NCBI GenBank assembly: GCA_015058875.1
Contig: SVBN01000007.1
Location: forward strand, 1-58,966
Source of the DNA: Erysipelotrichaceae bacterium
Lineage (GTDB): Bacteria > Bacillota_I > Bacilli_A > Erysipelotrichales > Erysipelotrichaceae
Direction of reading: 5' to 3'
Length of the DNA stretch: 58,966 bases
Of this stretch, positions 34,035 through 43,502 are shown one piece after another (position 1 is the first letter of the stretch; every line of letters starts with the position of its first letter). The position numbers and the translations under genes were made by a program. Below the pieces are notes generated by a model. It saw only the letters and a list, made by a program, of their open reading frames with translations, did not search any database and was not told the origin of the DNA.

Positions 34035-34220
34035 TTACCAGCTTGCCTTCTTGACACCGGGAATCTGACCTTTGTAAGCCAGTTCACGGAAACAGATACG
34101 GCAGACCTTGTACTTTCTCAATACAGAATGCGGGCGTCCGCAGCGTTCGCAGCGTGTGTATTCTCTCGTGGAGAATTTTGCAGGACGGCTCTGCTTAACT
34201 TTCAGTGATGTTTTTGCCAT
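34035..34220 (-). CDS. rpsN: 30S ribosomal protein S14, zinc-binding type
   Basis: A 61-residue short S14 with the zinc ligands CERCGRPH and CRICFREL, the C+ form used under zinc-replete conditions. Located between rplE and rpsH in the spc section. Confidence 0.98.
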   Translation of the reverse strand: MAKTSLKVKQSRPAKFSTREYTRCERCGRPHSVLRKYKVCRICFRELAYKGQIPGVKKASW

Positions 34221-34234
34221 TTTCTCAGCCCTCC

Positions 34235-34774
34235 TTATTTAGCGAACGGCATGCCCAGCTGTTCGAGCAGCGCATAGGCTTCCTGATTTGTCTTGGCGGT
34301 TGTGACGATAACAATATCCATACCGCGGACTTTGTTGACCTTATCGAAATTGATTTCCGGGAAGATCAGCTGTTCCTTGATGCCGAGTGTGTAGTTGCCG
34401 CGGCCGTCGAATGCGGTCTGGCTTACACCACGGAAGTCACGGACACGGGGCAGGGAAACGTTGAACAGCTTGTCAAGGAATTCATACATACGCTGTCCGC
34501 GCAGTGTAACCTTGCAGCCGATGGACATGCCTTCACGGAGCTTGAAGTTTGCGATGGACTTCTTAGCCTTTGTGATAACCGGCTTCTGTCCGGAGATCTG
34601 TGTCATTTCTGCAACAGCATCTTCGAGCAGTTTCGGATTGGCAATCGCGTCGCCGACACCCATGTTGATGACAACCTTCTCAAGCTTCGGAACCTGCATC
34701 GGGGTTGTGTAGTTGAACTGCTTGATCAGGGACGGCTTAACTGTCTCTCTGTATTTTTCTTCAAGACGATTCAT
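34235..34774 (-). CDS. rplE: 50S ribosomal protein L5
   Basis: A 179-residue L5 that binds 5S rRNA and contacts the P-site t[14 protein letters not shown] and [15 protein letters not shown] are typical. Its ATG overlaps the rplX stop by one base (TAATG). Confidence 0.98.
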   Translation of the reverse strand: MNRLEEKYRETVKPSLIKQFNYTTPMQVPKLEKVVINMGVGDAIANPKLLEDAVAEMTQISGQKPVITKAKKSIANFKLREGMSIGCKVTLRGQRMYEFLDKLFNVSLPRVRDFRGVSQTAFDGRGNYTLGIKEQLIFPEINFDKVNKVRGMDIVIVTTAKTNQEAYALLEQLGMPFAK

Positions 34775-35094
34775 TACTTCTTAGCCTCCTTGATCTCATT
34801 TCCGGTCTTCTTATTGATACGGACCTTATCTTTGCCTGTGCCCTTGTATCCGACACGGCCGGCTTTCTTTGCCTTCTGATCATAGATCATGACGTTGCTG
34901 ACATGGATCGGAGCTTCTGTCTCTACGAATCCGCCATCCGGGTTGTCCTGAGTCGGCTTCAGAGCTTTCTTAACCATGTTGACGCCTTCAACGATGACAC
35001 GGCTGGTTCTCGGGGAAACAGCGATGACTTCGCCGATCGTTCCTTTGTAATGGCCGCTGATGACCATTACGGTATCACCTGTCTTGATTTTCAT
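34774..35094 (-). CDS. rplX: 50S ribosomal protein L24
   Basis: A 106-residue L24 with an N-terminal KOW motif ([18 protein letters not shown]). It stops within the start codon of rplE. Confidence 0.98.
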   Translation of the reverse strand: MKIKTGDTVMVISGHYKGTIGEVIAVSPRTSRVIVEGVNMVKKALKPTQDNPDGGFVETEAPIHVSNVMIYDQKAKKAGRVGYKGTGKDKVRINKKTGNEIKEAKK

Positions 35095-35109
35095 TGTCCG
35101 GCTCCTTTC

Positions 35110-35478
35110 TTACAGAACTTCCGGTGCGAGAGATACGATCTTCATGTATCCCTTGTCACGGAGTTCTCTGGCCACCGGGCCGAAAATACGTGTTCCGACC
35201 GGTGTCAAATCTTCTTTAATGATAACTGCAGCGTTTTCATCGAACTTGATGTAGCTGCCGTTCTCACGGCGCAGGCCGTAAGCTGTACGTACGATAACGC
35301 ACTTAACAACCTGACCCTGCTTGACGCTTCCGTTCGGAAGAGCCTTTTTTACGGCACAGACAACAATATCACCGATATTGGCTGTCTTTCTCTTACTGCC
35401 GCCCAGGCAGCGGATAACAAGGAGCTCTTTCGCACCAGTGTTGTCAGCGACCTTCAATCTTGTCTCATTCTGAATCAT
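35110..35478 (-). CDS. rplN: 50S ribosomal protein L14
   Basis: A 122-residue L14, full length: [17 protein letters not shown] at the N-terminus and the family signature [16 protein letters not shown]. It lies between rpsQ and rplX. Confidence 0.98.
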   Translation of the reverse strand: MIQNETRLKVADNTGAKELLVIRCLGGSKRKTANIGDIVVCAVKKALPNGSVKQGQVVKCVIVRTAYGLRRENGSYIKFDENAAVIIKEDLTPVGTRIFGPVARELRDKGYMKIVSLAPEVL

Positions 35479-35498
35479 TGCTTTCTCCTCCCGGTGTA

Positions 35499-35762
35499 TT
35501 AAAGAGCAACTGCCTTTTCAACGACGCGGACCAGACGGAAATGCTTGTCCTTGCTGAGAGGTCTTGTTTCCATGATCTCTACAACATCGCCTGTGTGTGC
35601 TTCGTTGTTCTCGTCATGTGCCTTGAACTTGTTGGAATATTTAACCTGTCTGCCATATAAAGGATGGCTCTTTGTGGTCTCGATTTTAACGACAATTGTC
35701 TTATCCATCTTGTCGGATACGACAGTGCCGCGCAGTACCTTACGGCTGTTTCTCTCTTCCAT
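35499..35762 (-). CDS. rpsQ: 30S ribosomal protein S17
   Basis: An 87-residue S17 (OB fold; [17 protein letters not shown]). Two in-frame ATGs exist. The one at 35762 is 8 bases from AGGAGG, while the one at 35768 is too close to it, so the shorter form is chosen. Confidence 0.97.
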   Translation of the reverse strand: MEERNSRKVLRGTVVSDKMDKTIVVKIETTKSHPLYGRQVKYSNKFKAHDENNEAHTGDVVEIMETRPLSKDKHFRLVRVVEKAVAL

Positions 35763-35776
35763 CTTCATGCCCTCCT

Positions 35777-35980
35777 TTATTTCGCTTCCTTAGCCATCTC
35801 ACGTTCTGTGAGAACTGTCTTGATGCGTGCAATTGTCTTGCGGACATCCTTCATGTGAGCCGGGTTCTCGAGGGAACCTGTAGCCTGAGCGAAGCGAAGG
35901 TTATAAAGCTCTTCAGTCAGACTTGCGATCTGCTTGCTGAGCTCTTCATTGCTCATGTCTCTGATTTCTTTCACATTCAT
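35777..35980 (-). CDS. rpmC: 50S ribosomal protein L29
   Basis: A 67-residue helical L29 with [14 protein letters not shown] and the [14 protein letters not shown] ending typical of the family. It starts 3 bases after the rplP stop. Confidence 0.98.
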   Translation of the reverse strand: MNVKEIRDMSNEELSKQIASLTEELYNLRFAQATGSLENPAHMKDVRKTIARIKTVLTEREMAKEAK

Positions 35981-35983
35981 GAC

Positions 35984-36400
35984 TTACTTTACCTCGCTTC
36001 TTTTCACAAAGCGTGTCTTAACGCAGAGTTTGTTTGCTCCGAGTCTCAGAGCTTCACGTGCAACCTCTTCACTGACACCGGCGATCTCAAACATGACACG
36101 GCCGGCCTGAACAACTGCTACCCAGTGATCAGGAGCACCTTTACCGGAACCCATACGGACTTCCAGAGGCTTCTTGGTTTTTGCCAGATGCGGGAAGATT
36201 TTAATCCAGACCTTGCCGCCGCGGTCCATGTAACGTGTCATGGCAACACGGGCTGCTTCGATCTGAGCGCTGCTTACATATCCGCCCTCATCAGCTACGA
36301 TACCGTAATCGCCGAACGCCAGTTCGCGTCCTGCCTTGGAACGGCCTTCATAGCTCAGACGATGAGGTCTTCTGTATTTTGTTCTGTTAGGCATCAACAT
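35984..36400 (-). CDS. rplP: 50S ribosomal protein L16
   Basis: A 138-residue L16 starting [15 protein letters not shown], with [15 protein letters not shown] near the centre. It begins 2 bases after the rpsC stop; the RBS lies within the end of rpsC (GGAGGT). Confidence 0.98.
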   Translation of the reverse strand: MLMPNRTKYRRPHRLSYEGRSKAGRELAFGDYGIVADEGGYVSSAQIEAARVAMTRYMDRGGKVWIKIFPHLAKTKKPLEVRMGSGKGAPDHWVAVVQAGRVMFEIAGVSEEVAREALRLGANKLCVKTRFVKRSEVK

Positions 36401-36402
36401 AA

Positions 36403-37230
36403 TTACTCGTTACCTCCTTCAGCGGCAGGTGCAGCTGCCTGTGCTGCCGGAGCAGACTGCTGAGCATTTCCTGCATTGCGGCGGTCACCGCGTGCATTTC
36501 TTCTGTTGTCGCGGTTGCCGCGTCCGCTGTTTCTGCGGTCGCCTCTTGCCGGACGTGCAGGAGCCTCAGGTTCCTTCACCATCTGTCCCGGAAGAACTTC
36601 ACCGCGGCAGATCCAGACTTTCACGCCGATCTTGCCATATGTTGTATGTGCTTCATCCTGCGCATAGTCGATATCGCTGCGCAGTGTGTGCAGAGGAACG
36701 ACACCCTGGGAATATCCCTCATCACGAGCGATTTCAGCTCCGCCCAGACGGCCTGAAGCCAGAGTCTTGATTCCCTTTGCACCGGAACGCATTGTCTGCT
36801 GGATTGCCTTTTTCTGAGCAATACGGAAGGACTGACGTGCTTCCAGCTGTTCGCAGATCTTGCGTGCAACCAGAGTTGCATCGAGATCCGGATTGGCAAC
36901 AGGAAGAACTTCAATCTTAACTGCCTTGCCGTTTGTCAGCTTTGTCAGTTCAGCTTTCAGTGTTTCCATTCTGTCTTTTCCTGCAGCATCCTTGCCGACC
37001 ATTGCTCCCGGACGTGCGCAGCGGACCAGAATCTTGGCATTCTGCTTGCCTGTACGTTCGATTTCAATGCGGGAAACATAAGCATCCTTCAGCTTTGTTT
37101 CAAGGAATTTGCGGATCTTAACATCTTCGTTCAGAAGATCTCCGAAATCAGCTTTTTCTGCGTACCATCTGGACTCCCAGTCACGGATGACACCAACTCG
37201 CAGACCAATCGGGCTTACTTTCTGTCCCAT
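36403..37230 (-). CDS. rpsC: 30S ribosomal protein S3 with a long basic/Ala-rich tail
   Basis: A 275-residue S3; the KH domain and the C-terminal domain ([30 protein letters not shown]) end near residue 220. The last 50 or so residues form a low-complexity extension: repeated RGDRRN-like blocks, then an Ala/Pro/Gln run ending GGNE. The extension is probably disordered. S3 lines the mRNA entry tunnel. Confidence 0.97.
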   Translation of the reverse strand: MGQKVSPIGLRVGVIRDWESRWYAEKADFGDLLNEDVKIRKFLETKLKDAYVSRIEIERTGKQNAKILVRCARPGAMVGKDAAGKDRMETLKAELTKLTNGKAVKIEVLPVANPDLDATLVARKICEQLEARQSFRIAQKKAIQQTMRSGAKGIKTLASGRLGGAEIARDEGYSQGVVPLHTLRSDIDYAQDEAHTTYGKIGVKVWICRGEVLPGQMVKEPEAPARPARGDRRNSGRGNRDNRRNARGDRRNAGNAQQSAPAAQAAAPAAEGGNE

Positions 37231-37248
37231 ACTCTTGATCTTCCTCCC

Positions 37249-37584
37249 TTATCTCTCATCAGAAACCACTACAGTGATGTGGCTTGTTCTCTTCAGAATC
37301 TGTGAAGCACTGCCCTTTGCACGGGGCATGAAGCGCTTCAGTGTAATGCCTTCGTCCGCATAGCATGTCTTGACATAGAGGCTCGCCTCATCAAGACCGT
37401 TGTTATGTGTAGCGTTGGCAGCGGCAGACTTGACTACCTTATATACTGCTCTTGCAGCGTGGTTCGGTGTAAACTGCAGAATCGCCAGAGCTTCGCTTAC
37501 GCTCTTGCCGCGGATTGTATCCAGAACAAGGCGTACCTTGCGGGGAGTGTAACGAACTGTCTTTGCTGTAGCCTTAACGTCCAT
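37249..37584 (-). CDS. rplV: 50S ribosomal protein L22
   Basis: A 111-residue L22 beginning [16 protein letters not shown]; the loop reaching into the exit tunnel ([17 protein letters not shown]) is present. AAGGAGGAGAG precedes the ATG at 37584. The frame stays open into rpsS, but that extension is not used. Confidence 0.97.
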   Translation of the reverse strand: MDVKATAKTVRYTPRKVRLVLDTIRGKSVSEALAILQFTPNHAARAVYKVVKSAAANATHNNGLDEASLYVKTCYADEGITLKRFMPRAKGSASQILKRTSHITVVVSDER

Positions 37585-37597
37585 TTTTCTCTCCTCC

Positions 37598-37876
37598 TTA
37601 TCCCTTGCGATCGGTCTTGTTATCACCGTGACCGCCGTATCTGCGTGTCGGAACAAACTCACCGAGCTTGTGGCCGACCATATCTTCTGTTACATAGACC
37701 GGAACGTGTTCCTTACCGTTATAAACAGCGAATGTATGTTCTACAAAGCTGGGGTAAATCACTGAACGGCGTGACCATGTCTTGATGACTTCTTTCTTAT
37801 TTACCGCATTCAGCGCTTCAACCTTTTTCATCAGGTGTTCGTCACAGAACGGGCCTTTTTTAACGCTTCTTGACAT
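37598..37876 (-). CDS. rpsS: 30S ribosomal protein S19
   Basis: A 92-residue S19: [15 protein letters not shown] at the N-terminus and [16 protein letters not shown] near the C-terminus. Located between rplB and rplV. Confidence 0.98.
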   Translation of the reverse strand: MSRSVKKGPFCDEHLMKKVEALNAVNKKEVIKTWSRRSVIYPSFVEHTFAVYNGKEHVPVYVTEDMVGHKLGEFVPTRRYGGHGDNKTDRKG

Positions 37877-37895
37877 TATTCATCTCTCCTTTCAG

Positions 37896-38729
37896 TTACT
37901 TACTCTTTCTTCTTGTCATGATCATGGAGTCGGAAGCCTTCTTATGCTTGCGTGTCTTCACGCCCATAGCTTTCTTTCCCCAAGGTGTCATAGGAGACTT
38001 GCGTCCGATCGGGGTGCGGCCTTCACCACCGCCGTGCGGATGGTCAACAGGGTTCATAGCGGAACCGCGTACTGTCGGACGGATGCCCATCCATCTTGTA
38101 CGGCCTGCTTTACCGATGCTGATCAGGTTGTAATCTTCGTTGCCGACGATACCGACTGTAGCGCGGCAGTTGTTGCGGACCTTGCGTACTTCACCGGAGC
38201 TCAGTCTCAGTGTTGCATACGGACCGTCGAAACCGAGGATCTGTGCGGAGCAGCCGGCAGCTCTTGCCATCTGTCCGCCCTTGCCGGGTACCAGCTCAAC
38301 ATTGTGAACGAATGTACCTTCAGGGATGTTCTTCAGTTCCATTGCATTTCCGACTTTGATATCGACTGCTTCGCCGGAAACGATCTTCTGTCCTACATTC
38401 AGCTGCTGAGGGCAGATGATGTAGCGCTTTTCACCGTCCTGATAGTTAATCAGAGCGATGTTGGCATTACGGTTCGGATCGTATTCGATTGCCGCAACTG
38501 TTCCGATAACGCCGTCCTTATTTCTCTTGAAGTCAATAATTCTGTACTTCTGCTTGGCACCGCCACCCTGGTGTCTTGTTGTGATGCGGCCAGTGTTGCC
38601 GCGTCCGCCATGGCTCTTTTTCGGAGCAAGCAGGCTCTTTTCAGGAGTGGTCTTTGTGATCCGATCGTTGGCCAGCGTGCTCATGTTGCGGCGTCCGTTG
38701 GTCGTCGGCTTATACTTTTTAATTGCCAT
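37896..38729 (-). CDS. rplB: 50S ribosomal protein L2
   Basis: A 277-residue L2; [13 protein letters not shown], the segment near the peptidyl transferase centre containing the conserved histidine, is intact. Located between rplW and rpsS. Confidence 0.98.
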   Translation of the reverse strand: MAIKKYKPTTNGRRNMSTLANDRITKTTPEKSLLAPKKSHGGRGNTGRITTRHQGGGAKQKYRIIDFKRNKDGVIGTVAAIEYDPNRNANIALINYQDGEKRYIICPQQLNVGQKIVSGEAVDIKVGNAMELKNIPEGTFVHNVELVPGKGGQMARAAGCSAQILGFDGPYATLRLSSGEVRKVRNNCRATVGIVGNEDYNLISIGKAGRTRWMGIRPTVRGSAMNPVDHPHGGGEGRTPIGRKSPMTPWGKKAMGVKTRKHKKASDSMIMTRRKSK

Positions 38730-38790
38730 TTTCCTTTACTTTCCTTTCGCATTTATCCGGAGATAGCGATTTCCTCCGATAGTTAATTCC

Positions 38791-39078
38791 TTATTCTTCA
38801 CCGAACAGGCTGATTTCCTGTCCTTCAGGAAGCTTGACAACAGCCTTGCGGACTGCATTAGTCTTGCCGACGTAGCGTCCCATTCTCTTTGTCTTCGGAT
38901 GAACGTTGACGATGTTCACCTTTTCAGGAGTGATGTTATAGATTTCCTTCACTGCCTGAGCAACCAGAGTCTTGTTGGCGCCTTTTGCAACTTCGAATGT
39001 GATCTTGTTTTCTTCGCTGCCCTGAGCCATTGTCTTTTCAGTAATGATCGGGCGGATAATAACTTCACGAGCGTTCAT
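38791..39078 (-). CDS. rplW: 50S ribosomal protein L23
   Basis: A 95-residue L23 (IIRPIITEKTM at the N-terminus; VNIVNVHPKTKRMGRYVGK), the docking site at the exit tunnel for trigger factor and SRP. Its ATG overlaps the rplD stop (TGATG). Confidence 0.98.
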   Translation of the reverse strand: MNAREVIIRPIITEKTMAQGSEENKITFEVAKGANKTLVAQAVKEIYNITPEKVNIVNVHPKTKRMGRYVGKTNAVRKAVVKLPEGQEISLFGEE

Positions 39079-39707
39079 CAGGCAAATACCTCCCCTGCTT
39101 TCGCAGCTGCAGCTTCTGTCATAACCAGTCTGTCTGCATTGACAATGTCATATACATTCAGTTCGTTTACGCAGACCAGCAGTGCGTTCGGAATGTTGCG
39201 CATGGAGATGAATGCGTTGTCATAGTCTTCGGAAGCGTCCGCAACGAACAGTGTCTTGCGTTCGAAACCGAATGCATTCAGAAGCGCAACAGCCTTCTTT
39301 GTCTTCATTGCATCGAAGTCCAGGTTGTCAATGACTGTCAGTTCATTGCCCTGAAGCTTCTCGCTGAGTGCGGAACGCAGAGCCAGACGTCTGACCTTGC
39401 GGTTCAGCTTGTAGCTGTAACTGCGGGGATGCGGACCGAATGCGATCGCGCCGCCTCTCCACTGTGTGGCCCTTGTGGAACCCTGACGGGCACGGCCTGT
39501 TCCCTTCTGGCGGAACGGCTTTTTGCCTGTACCGGAGACAAATGCTCTTGTCTTGGTGGAATGTGTTCCCTGTCTGAGGCCTGCCTGGTAAACCAGGACT
39601 GCATCATAGATTGCCTGCTGGTTCGGAGTGATTCCGAATACAGCGTCATTCAGCTCAGCTGTTTTTACAACTTTGGCTTCCTGATTGTAAACATCAACTG
39701 TGGACAT
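39078..39707 (-). CDS. rplD: 50S ribosomal protein L4
   Basis: A 209-residue L4; the tunnel-lining loop KKPFRQKGTGRARQGSTR is present. Overlaps rplC at the start (TAATG) and rplW at the end, so rplC-rplD-rplW are translationally coupled. Confidence 0.98.
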   Translation of the reverse strand: MSTVDVYNQEAKVVKTAELNDAVFGITPNQQAIYDAVLVYQAGLRQGTHSTKTRAFVSGTGKKPFRQKGTGRARQGSTRATQWRGGAIAFGPHPRSYSYKLNRKVRRLALRSALSEKLQGNELTVIDNLDFDAMKTKKAVALLNAFGFERKTLFVADASEDYDNAFISMRNIPNALLVCVNELNVYDIVNADRLVMTEAAAAKAGEVFA

Positions 39708-40399
39708 TATTCACCCTCCTCTGCTGAAGACTGATAGGAGATCAGCTCAGCTGCCTTGACGGACTTGACCGGCTTGACAGTTGTCTTGATTTCAACCAGT
39801 CCCTTACGCGGACCCGGTACGTTTCCTTTAACAAGGATGTAGCCTTCTTCAGCATCAACTTTGATTACTGTCAGATTCTGATTTGTTGTTCTGTATCCGC
39901 CATACTGACCCGGCATCGGTGTATTCTTTTCAATACGTCCGTTGTTACGGCCGGTTGTAGCCAGAGAACCGATGTGTCTGACGTTCTTGGAACCACCGTG
40001 TGTTTCCGGTCCGCGGTGAGCGTTGTAACGCTTGATTGTTCCGGAATAACCGTGTCCCTTGCTTGTGCCTGTTACATCAACGATGTCGCCGGCGCTGAAG
40101 ATATCAGCTTTTACTTCTGCACCGACTTCCAGTCCGAGCAGCTCGTCCGCTTTGAATTCGCGGATGTAGTGCTTCGGAGCGGATCCGGCAGCCTTTGCAT
40201 GTCCGATGGCAGCCTTGTTGCTGCGGGATTCCTTGACATCCTCGTAGCCGAGCTGGACAGCATCATAGCCGTCCTTTTCTTTTGTCTTCTTCTGCAGCAC
40301 GACGTTCGGTTCAACTTCGATAACTGTAACCGGAATCAGGTCGCCTTCAACTGTGAAGACCTGTGTCATGCCGAGTTTACGTCCTAAGATACCTTTCAT
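39707..40399 (-). CDS. rplC: 50S ribosomal protein L3
   Basis: A 230-residue L3 starting MKGILGRKLGMTQVF, with GHGYSGTIKRYNAHRGPETHGG. It is about 20 residues longer than the usual length because of a C-terminal acidic tail (SYQSSAEEGE). Confidence 0.97.
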   Translation of the reverse strand: MKGILGRKLGMTQVFTVEGDLIPVTVIEVEPNVVLQKKTKEKDGYDAVQLGYEDVKESRSNKAAIGHAKAAGSAPKHYIREFKADELLGLEVGAEVKADIFSAGDIVDVTGTSKGHGYSGTIKRYNAHRGPETHGGSKNVRHIGSLATTGRNNGRIEKNTPMPGQYGGYRTTNQNLTVIKVDAEEGYILVKGNVPGPRKGLVEIKTTVKPVKSVKAAELISYQSSAEEGE

Positions 40400-40422
40400 C
40401 TTTTTTCACCCGGTTCCTTTCC

Positions 40423-40734
40423 TTAAAGCTTGATCTCGATGTCAACACCGCTGGGCAGATCCAGTCTGCTCAGTGCATCGATCGTTTCGGCGCTGGGACC
40501 GATGATCTCGATCAGTCTCTTGTGCGTACGGATCTCGAACTGCTCGCGGGAATCCTTGTACTTGTGGACAGCACGCAGGACTGTAACGACCTCTCTCTCG
40601 GTCGGCAGCGGAACAGGTCCGGTGATCTTCTTTGCACCGTGGCTGGCTGCTGTTTCAACGATCTTCTTGCTTGCAGCATCCAGACTTCTGTTCTCGTAAG
40701 CTTTCAGACGAATTCTTACTGAGTTCTTTGCCAT
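40423..40734 (-). CDS. rpsJ: 30S ribosomal protein S10
   Basis: A 103-residue S10 beginning [18 protein letters not shown], with AAGGAGG before the ATG at 40734. First gene of the operon. The frame stays open for another 106 codons upstream, across the promoter and leader; this extension has no RBS and is not part of the protein. S10 also acts as NusE in antitermination. Confidence 0.98.
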   Translation of the reverse strand: MAKNSVRIRLKAYENRSLDAASKKIVETAASHGAKKITGPVPLPTEREVVTVLRAVHKYKDSREQFEIRTHKRLIEIIGPSAETIDALSRLDLPSGVDIEIKL

Positions 40735-40740
40735 GAATTT

Positions 40741-40865
40741 TTCCTCCTTATATTCACTCCGCCTTTCCGGCGGATCGCTCCGCGGAAATTCCCCGGTTAT
40801 CACGCTTTCGTAGCAACGGCTTCCAGCGTGCCGGCAACCTCCCGCCTCTACGCGAGTGCCCCAAT
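40741..40865 (-). promoter_or_regulatory. Structured 5' leader of the S10 operon
   Basis: About 125 bases of untranslated leader before rpsJ contain two hairpins: CACGCT/AGCGTG (40830-40825 with 40806-40801) and a short stable CCGCC/GGCGG hairpin (40773-40759) just upstream of the RBS. In E. coli the S10 leader binds L4 for feedback control; whether this unrelated-looking leader is regulatory is unknown. Confidence 0.45.
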
Positions 40866-40894
40866 ATACTAACACCACAAAAAAGGCTTTGCAA
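40866..40894 (-). promoter_or_regulatory. Promoter of the S10-spc-alpha operon
   Basis: On the minus strand TTGCAA (40894-40889), 17-base spacer and TAGTAT (40871-40866); an overlapping TATATT three bases downstream could also serve as -10. An A/T-rich stretch upstream may act as an UP element. Confidence 0.6.
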
Positions 40895-41103
40895 CCTTTT
40901 TTTATCGTATTTTCCGTAATTTTGAGAAGTTTTTTCAAAAAGAATAAAACTGACACTTTTCGTTCAGAATTGCATAATAAAAACTCCTGCAGACCCGAAA
41001 TTTTCGCTTCCACAGGAACTATGGTGTCATTGAATAGTACTGTTGTATACATCTTCCCTCTTACTTTTTCAGACAGATCCGAGGCGTGTATTTACGGCGT
41101 TCA

Positions 41104-41138
41104 GGAAATCCGGAGAAGAAGAGACACTCCGGATTTCC
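41104..41138. terminator. Long inverted repeat after the radical SAM gene
   Basis: Perfect 12-bp arms (41104-41115 and 41127-41138) with an 11-base loop, 33 bases beyond the radical SAM stop. T-runs are weak on both sides, so termination efficiency is uncertain. The rest of the stretch 40895-41103 shows only A/T-rich DNA upstream of the S10 promoter, with no gene I can support. Confidence 0.6.
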
Positions 41139-41170
41139 CGATATATGCCTCAGCCCAAGGTCGGGGGAAG

Positions 41171-42526
41171 TCAGGCTGCAGGCCTCGTCTTCTTTGCCCC
41201 GGCATCCCAGAGCCGGTCAGCTGCGGGTGCCCAGTTTTCGGCATATTCCTTCGTCTTCGCACAGAGATGTTCCGCGCTTTCCGGTGACTGAAGATCTGTT
41301 GAATGCGCACCGGCTTCCGCAACCATCTGCGTCAGTCTGCCGGAATTTTCCATCATCGGACACGGTTTGAGCATGTTTTCATTGAAAGGAATATTGTCAT
41401 GATACTGCATCATCATCGGCCGTCTGAGCGCATCCAGCAGACTCATTTCCCGGATATTGGAATCAGAGTAGTGTATAAACACACACGGATCCACATCACC
41501 GTTCGCATTGATGTGCAGGTATCTCCTTCCGCCGGCAATGCAGCCGCCGACATATTCCGCATCGTTCTGGAAGTCCATTGCAAACAGCGGTTTTTCCGCA
41601 CGGTACTTCCGGATCTTCCGGATCATTCCTTCTCTTTGCTGCGGCGTCGGCATCAGATCCACTGCCGCGTCATTTCCTACCGGCATATAGTGGAAGAACC
41701 ATACGAAATATGCGCCGTCCGCAATCAGAGAATCATAGAATTCCTCCGAAGAGATGGATTCATAATTGGCACTTGTATAGCAGGCCGAGATTCCGAACGG
41801 CAGTTTCTTCTCCCGCAGTATTTTCATCGCCCGCTGTACATGATCATAAACCCCTTCTCCCCTTCTGCCGTCGGTCGCCTCTTCAAAACCTTCCAGTGAT
41901 ATTGCCGGAACAAAATTGCCGACTCTCAGCATCTCATCCGCAAACGCCTCATCGATCAGCATTCCGTTTGTAAAGCAGAGGAAAATGCAGTCGTCATGTT
42001 TCTCACACAGCCTGATCACATCATTCTTGCGCACAAGCGGTTCACCGCCGGTATAAATATACATATATACGCCGAGTTCCTTTCCCTGCGTAATGATGCT
42101 GTCAATTTCATCAAACGTAAGATTCAGACGGTTTCCGTATTCTGCCGCCCAGCATCCGGTGCAGTGCAGGTTGCATGCACTGGTCGGATCCAGCAGGATT
42201 GCCCACGGAATATTGCAGTTATACTTTTTTCTGTTTTCGTCCTGCACCTTCCAGCCGGCAAGATTTGCATGCACAAAGAAGTTGATCAGCAGTTTTTTCA
42301 CCGTACTGCGGTCAAGATCGGTAAACACCTTGCGGATCATTCCATAATACGGATCCTGTGGGTCGTTAATAATGCTGCGGAATTTCTTTCTGTGCGGTTC
42401 ATACAGTCCTCCGGAGAAACGGTCAGCCCAGTCCATAACCTTCGACAGTGCTGTCTGAGGATCTTTATAGATCTGGTCAACCATCCGTTCCAGTCCGAAT
42501 GACACAAGTGATTCTTTGATGTTCAT
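41171..42526 (-). CDS. Radical SAM enzyme with SPASM-like C-terminus
   Basis: A 451-residue radical SAM protein. The [4Fe-4S] cluster motif is CNLHCTGC with Cys118, Cys122 and Cys125; YTGGEPL follows as the SAM-binding GGE motif. A shortened SPASM-type auxiliary region (GGCIAGGRRYLHINANGDVDPC and a later CPMMENSG) suggests a second cluster. Residues 1-105 are an additional helical N-domain. The ATG at 42526 has GGGAGG seven bases upstream. The TetR gene behind it and the palindrome at 42609 suggest regulated expression. Substrate unknown; peptide or cofactor maturation is possible, but no precursor peptide was recognised nearby. Confidence 0.9.
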   Translation of the reverse strand: MNIKESLVSFGLERMVDQIYKDPQTALSKVMDWADRFSGGLYEPHRKKFRSIINDPQDPYYGMIRKVFTDLDRSTVKKLLINFFVHANLAGWKVQDENRKKYNCNIPWAILLDPTSACNLHCTGCWAAEYGNRLNLTFDEIDSIITQGKELGVYMYIYTGGEPLVRKNDVIRLCEKHDDCIFLCFTNGMLIDEAFADEMLRVGNFVPAISLEGFEEATDGRRGEGVYDHVQRAMKILREKKLPFGISACYTSANYESISSEEFYDSLIADGAYFVWFFHYMPVGNDAAVDLMPTPQQREGMIRKIRKYRAEKPLFAMDFQNDAEYVGGCIAGGRRYLHINANGDVDPCVFIHYSDSNIREMSLLDALRRPMMMQYHDNIPFNENMLKPCPMMENSGRLTQMVAEAGAHSTDLQSPESAEHLCAKTKEYAENWAPAADRLWDAGAKKTRPAA

Positions 42527-42608
42527 AAAAAAGCCTCCCCGATACATGCTTCATGCTAAACCGGGAAAGCCGATGATTCATTGGACACTTTTTTTCTGCT
42601 GTCCCAAC

Positions 42609-42627
42609 ATTTGACACCTGGTCAAAT
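42609..42627. promoter_or_regulatory. 19-bp palindrome, candidate TetR operator
   Basis: ATTTGAC (42609-42615), 5-base spacer, GTCAAAT (42621-42627), perfect arms. It lies between the TetR gene and the radical SAM gene, a natural place for the regulator to act. A TTGACC within it could be a -35 element, although no good -10 follows. Confidence 0.5.
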
Positions 42628-42647
42628 CTGTCGGGCACCTGACGAAA

Positions 42648-43262
42648 TTATTTTTCAATGCTGTCCGGCATGGGGTTTTTCTCCTTTAGAATCAGAGCTG
42701 CATCCATGCTGCTAATATCTTTGCTTAACGCTTCAATCCCGTGAACAATCATTGGAAACAGTTTGCTGATAAACTGATCGGGAGGCATGCAGTCCGTATC
42801 TTCCAGCCAGTCTGTAATTCCGATGATGCAGGCATCCGCAAAGAAGCGGACTGCAAATTCATCTGGATGATCGCTTCCCGTCAGATACCTGATTCTTCCT
42901 TCGAACAGCGGCTGAAGATATTCCCTGGCATGATCCGCAAGTGAATTCTGTCCGCTGATTCTGACTGCTTTTCTGTAAAACTCACGGTTTTCATAAAAAT
43001 AAGTACAGAAGTTCAGAATAATGTCCATCCGGTTATCGAAATTCTGATCATCAAAATTTTCGTGGACAAACACTTTCATATCAGAGTCAAAGATCCAGTC
43101 CAGCAGATCATATTTATCTTTGAAATGATAATAAAAACTCTTGCGCTTCATTCCGCACCCGTCACAGATATCGCTGATGCTGATCTTTTCAAACGGTTTC
43201 TCAATCATCAGTTTTTTCAGTGATGCCGCCAATGCCTTTTTTGTAATTTCTGCTCCTGCCAT
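42648..43262 (-). CDS. TetR-family regulator
   Basis: A 204-residue regulator with an N-terminal helix-turn-helix (ISISDICDGCGMKRKSFYYHFKDKYDLLDWIF) and a C-terminal domain of the TetR_C-type found in DhaS-like regulators. It probably controls the radical SAM gene downstream on the same strand, and itself. No RBS is obvious immediately before the ATG at 43262. Confidence 0.88.
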   Translation of the reverse strand: MAGAEITKKALAASLKKLMIEKPFEKISISDICDGCGMKRKSFYYHFKDKYDLLDWIFDSDMKVFVHENFDDQNFDNRMDIILNFCTYFYENREFYRKAVRISGQNSLADHAREYLQPLFEGRIRYLTGSDHPDEFAVRFFADACIIGITDWLEDTDCMPPDQFISKLFPMIVHGIEALSKDISSMDAALILKEKNPMPDSIEK

Positions 43263-43387
43263 GGCAACAGAATAACATTTACCGATCGTTTTATATTGCC
43301 GTTTTACAGCAAATTATACAGATATCCCGATCTGCATAACGAAAAGTTTCGCTGAAACGCGATCGGTGATCGTGCTTTATATTAATA

Positions 43388-43434
43388 AGAAAAGAAAATG
43401 AGCAGGTATTCCGCTTCAGTCTCAATACCCGCTC
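43388..43434 (-). terminator. Terminator of the MBL-DmlA operon
   Basis: GAGCGGGTATT (43434-43424) pairs with AATACCTGCTC (43410-43400, one mismatch) and is followed by ATTTTCTTTTCTT on the minus strand. Confidence 0.75.
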
Positions 43435-43502
43435 ACTTCTCATTTCTTCGAATTGTCAGAATCCGGTTTCCGGATCAGAAATCGGTTTACCGGAAAATTC
43501 AT

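Noticed and set aside
40735-41052. In-frame 106-codon extension upstream of rpsJ
   Set aside because: It crosses the operon promoter and the structured leader, its ATG has no ribosome binding site, and S10 is complete from 40734 with a strong RBS.
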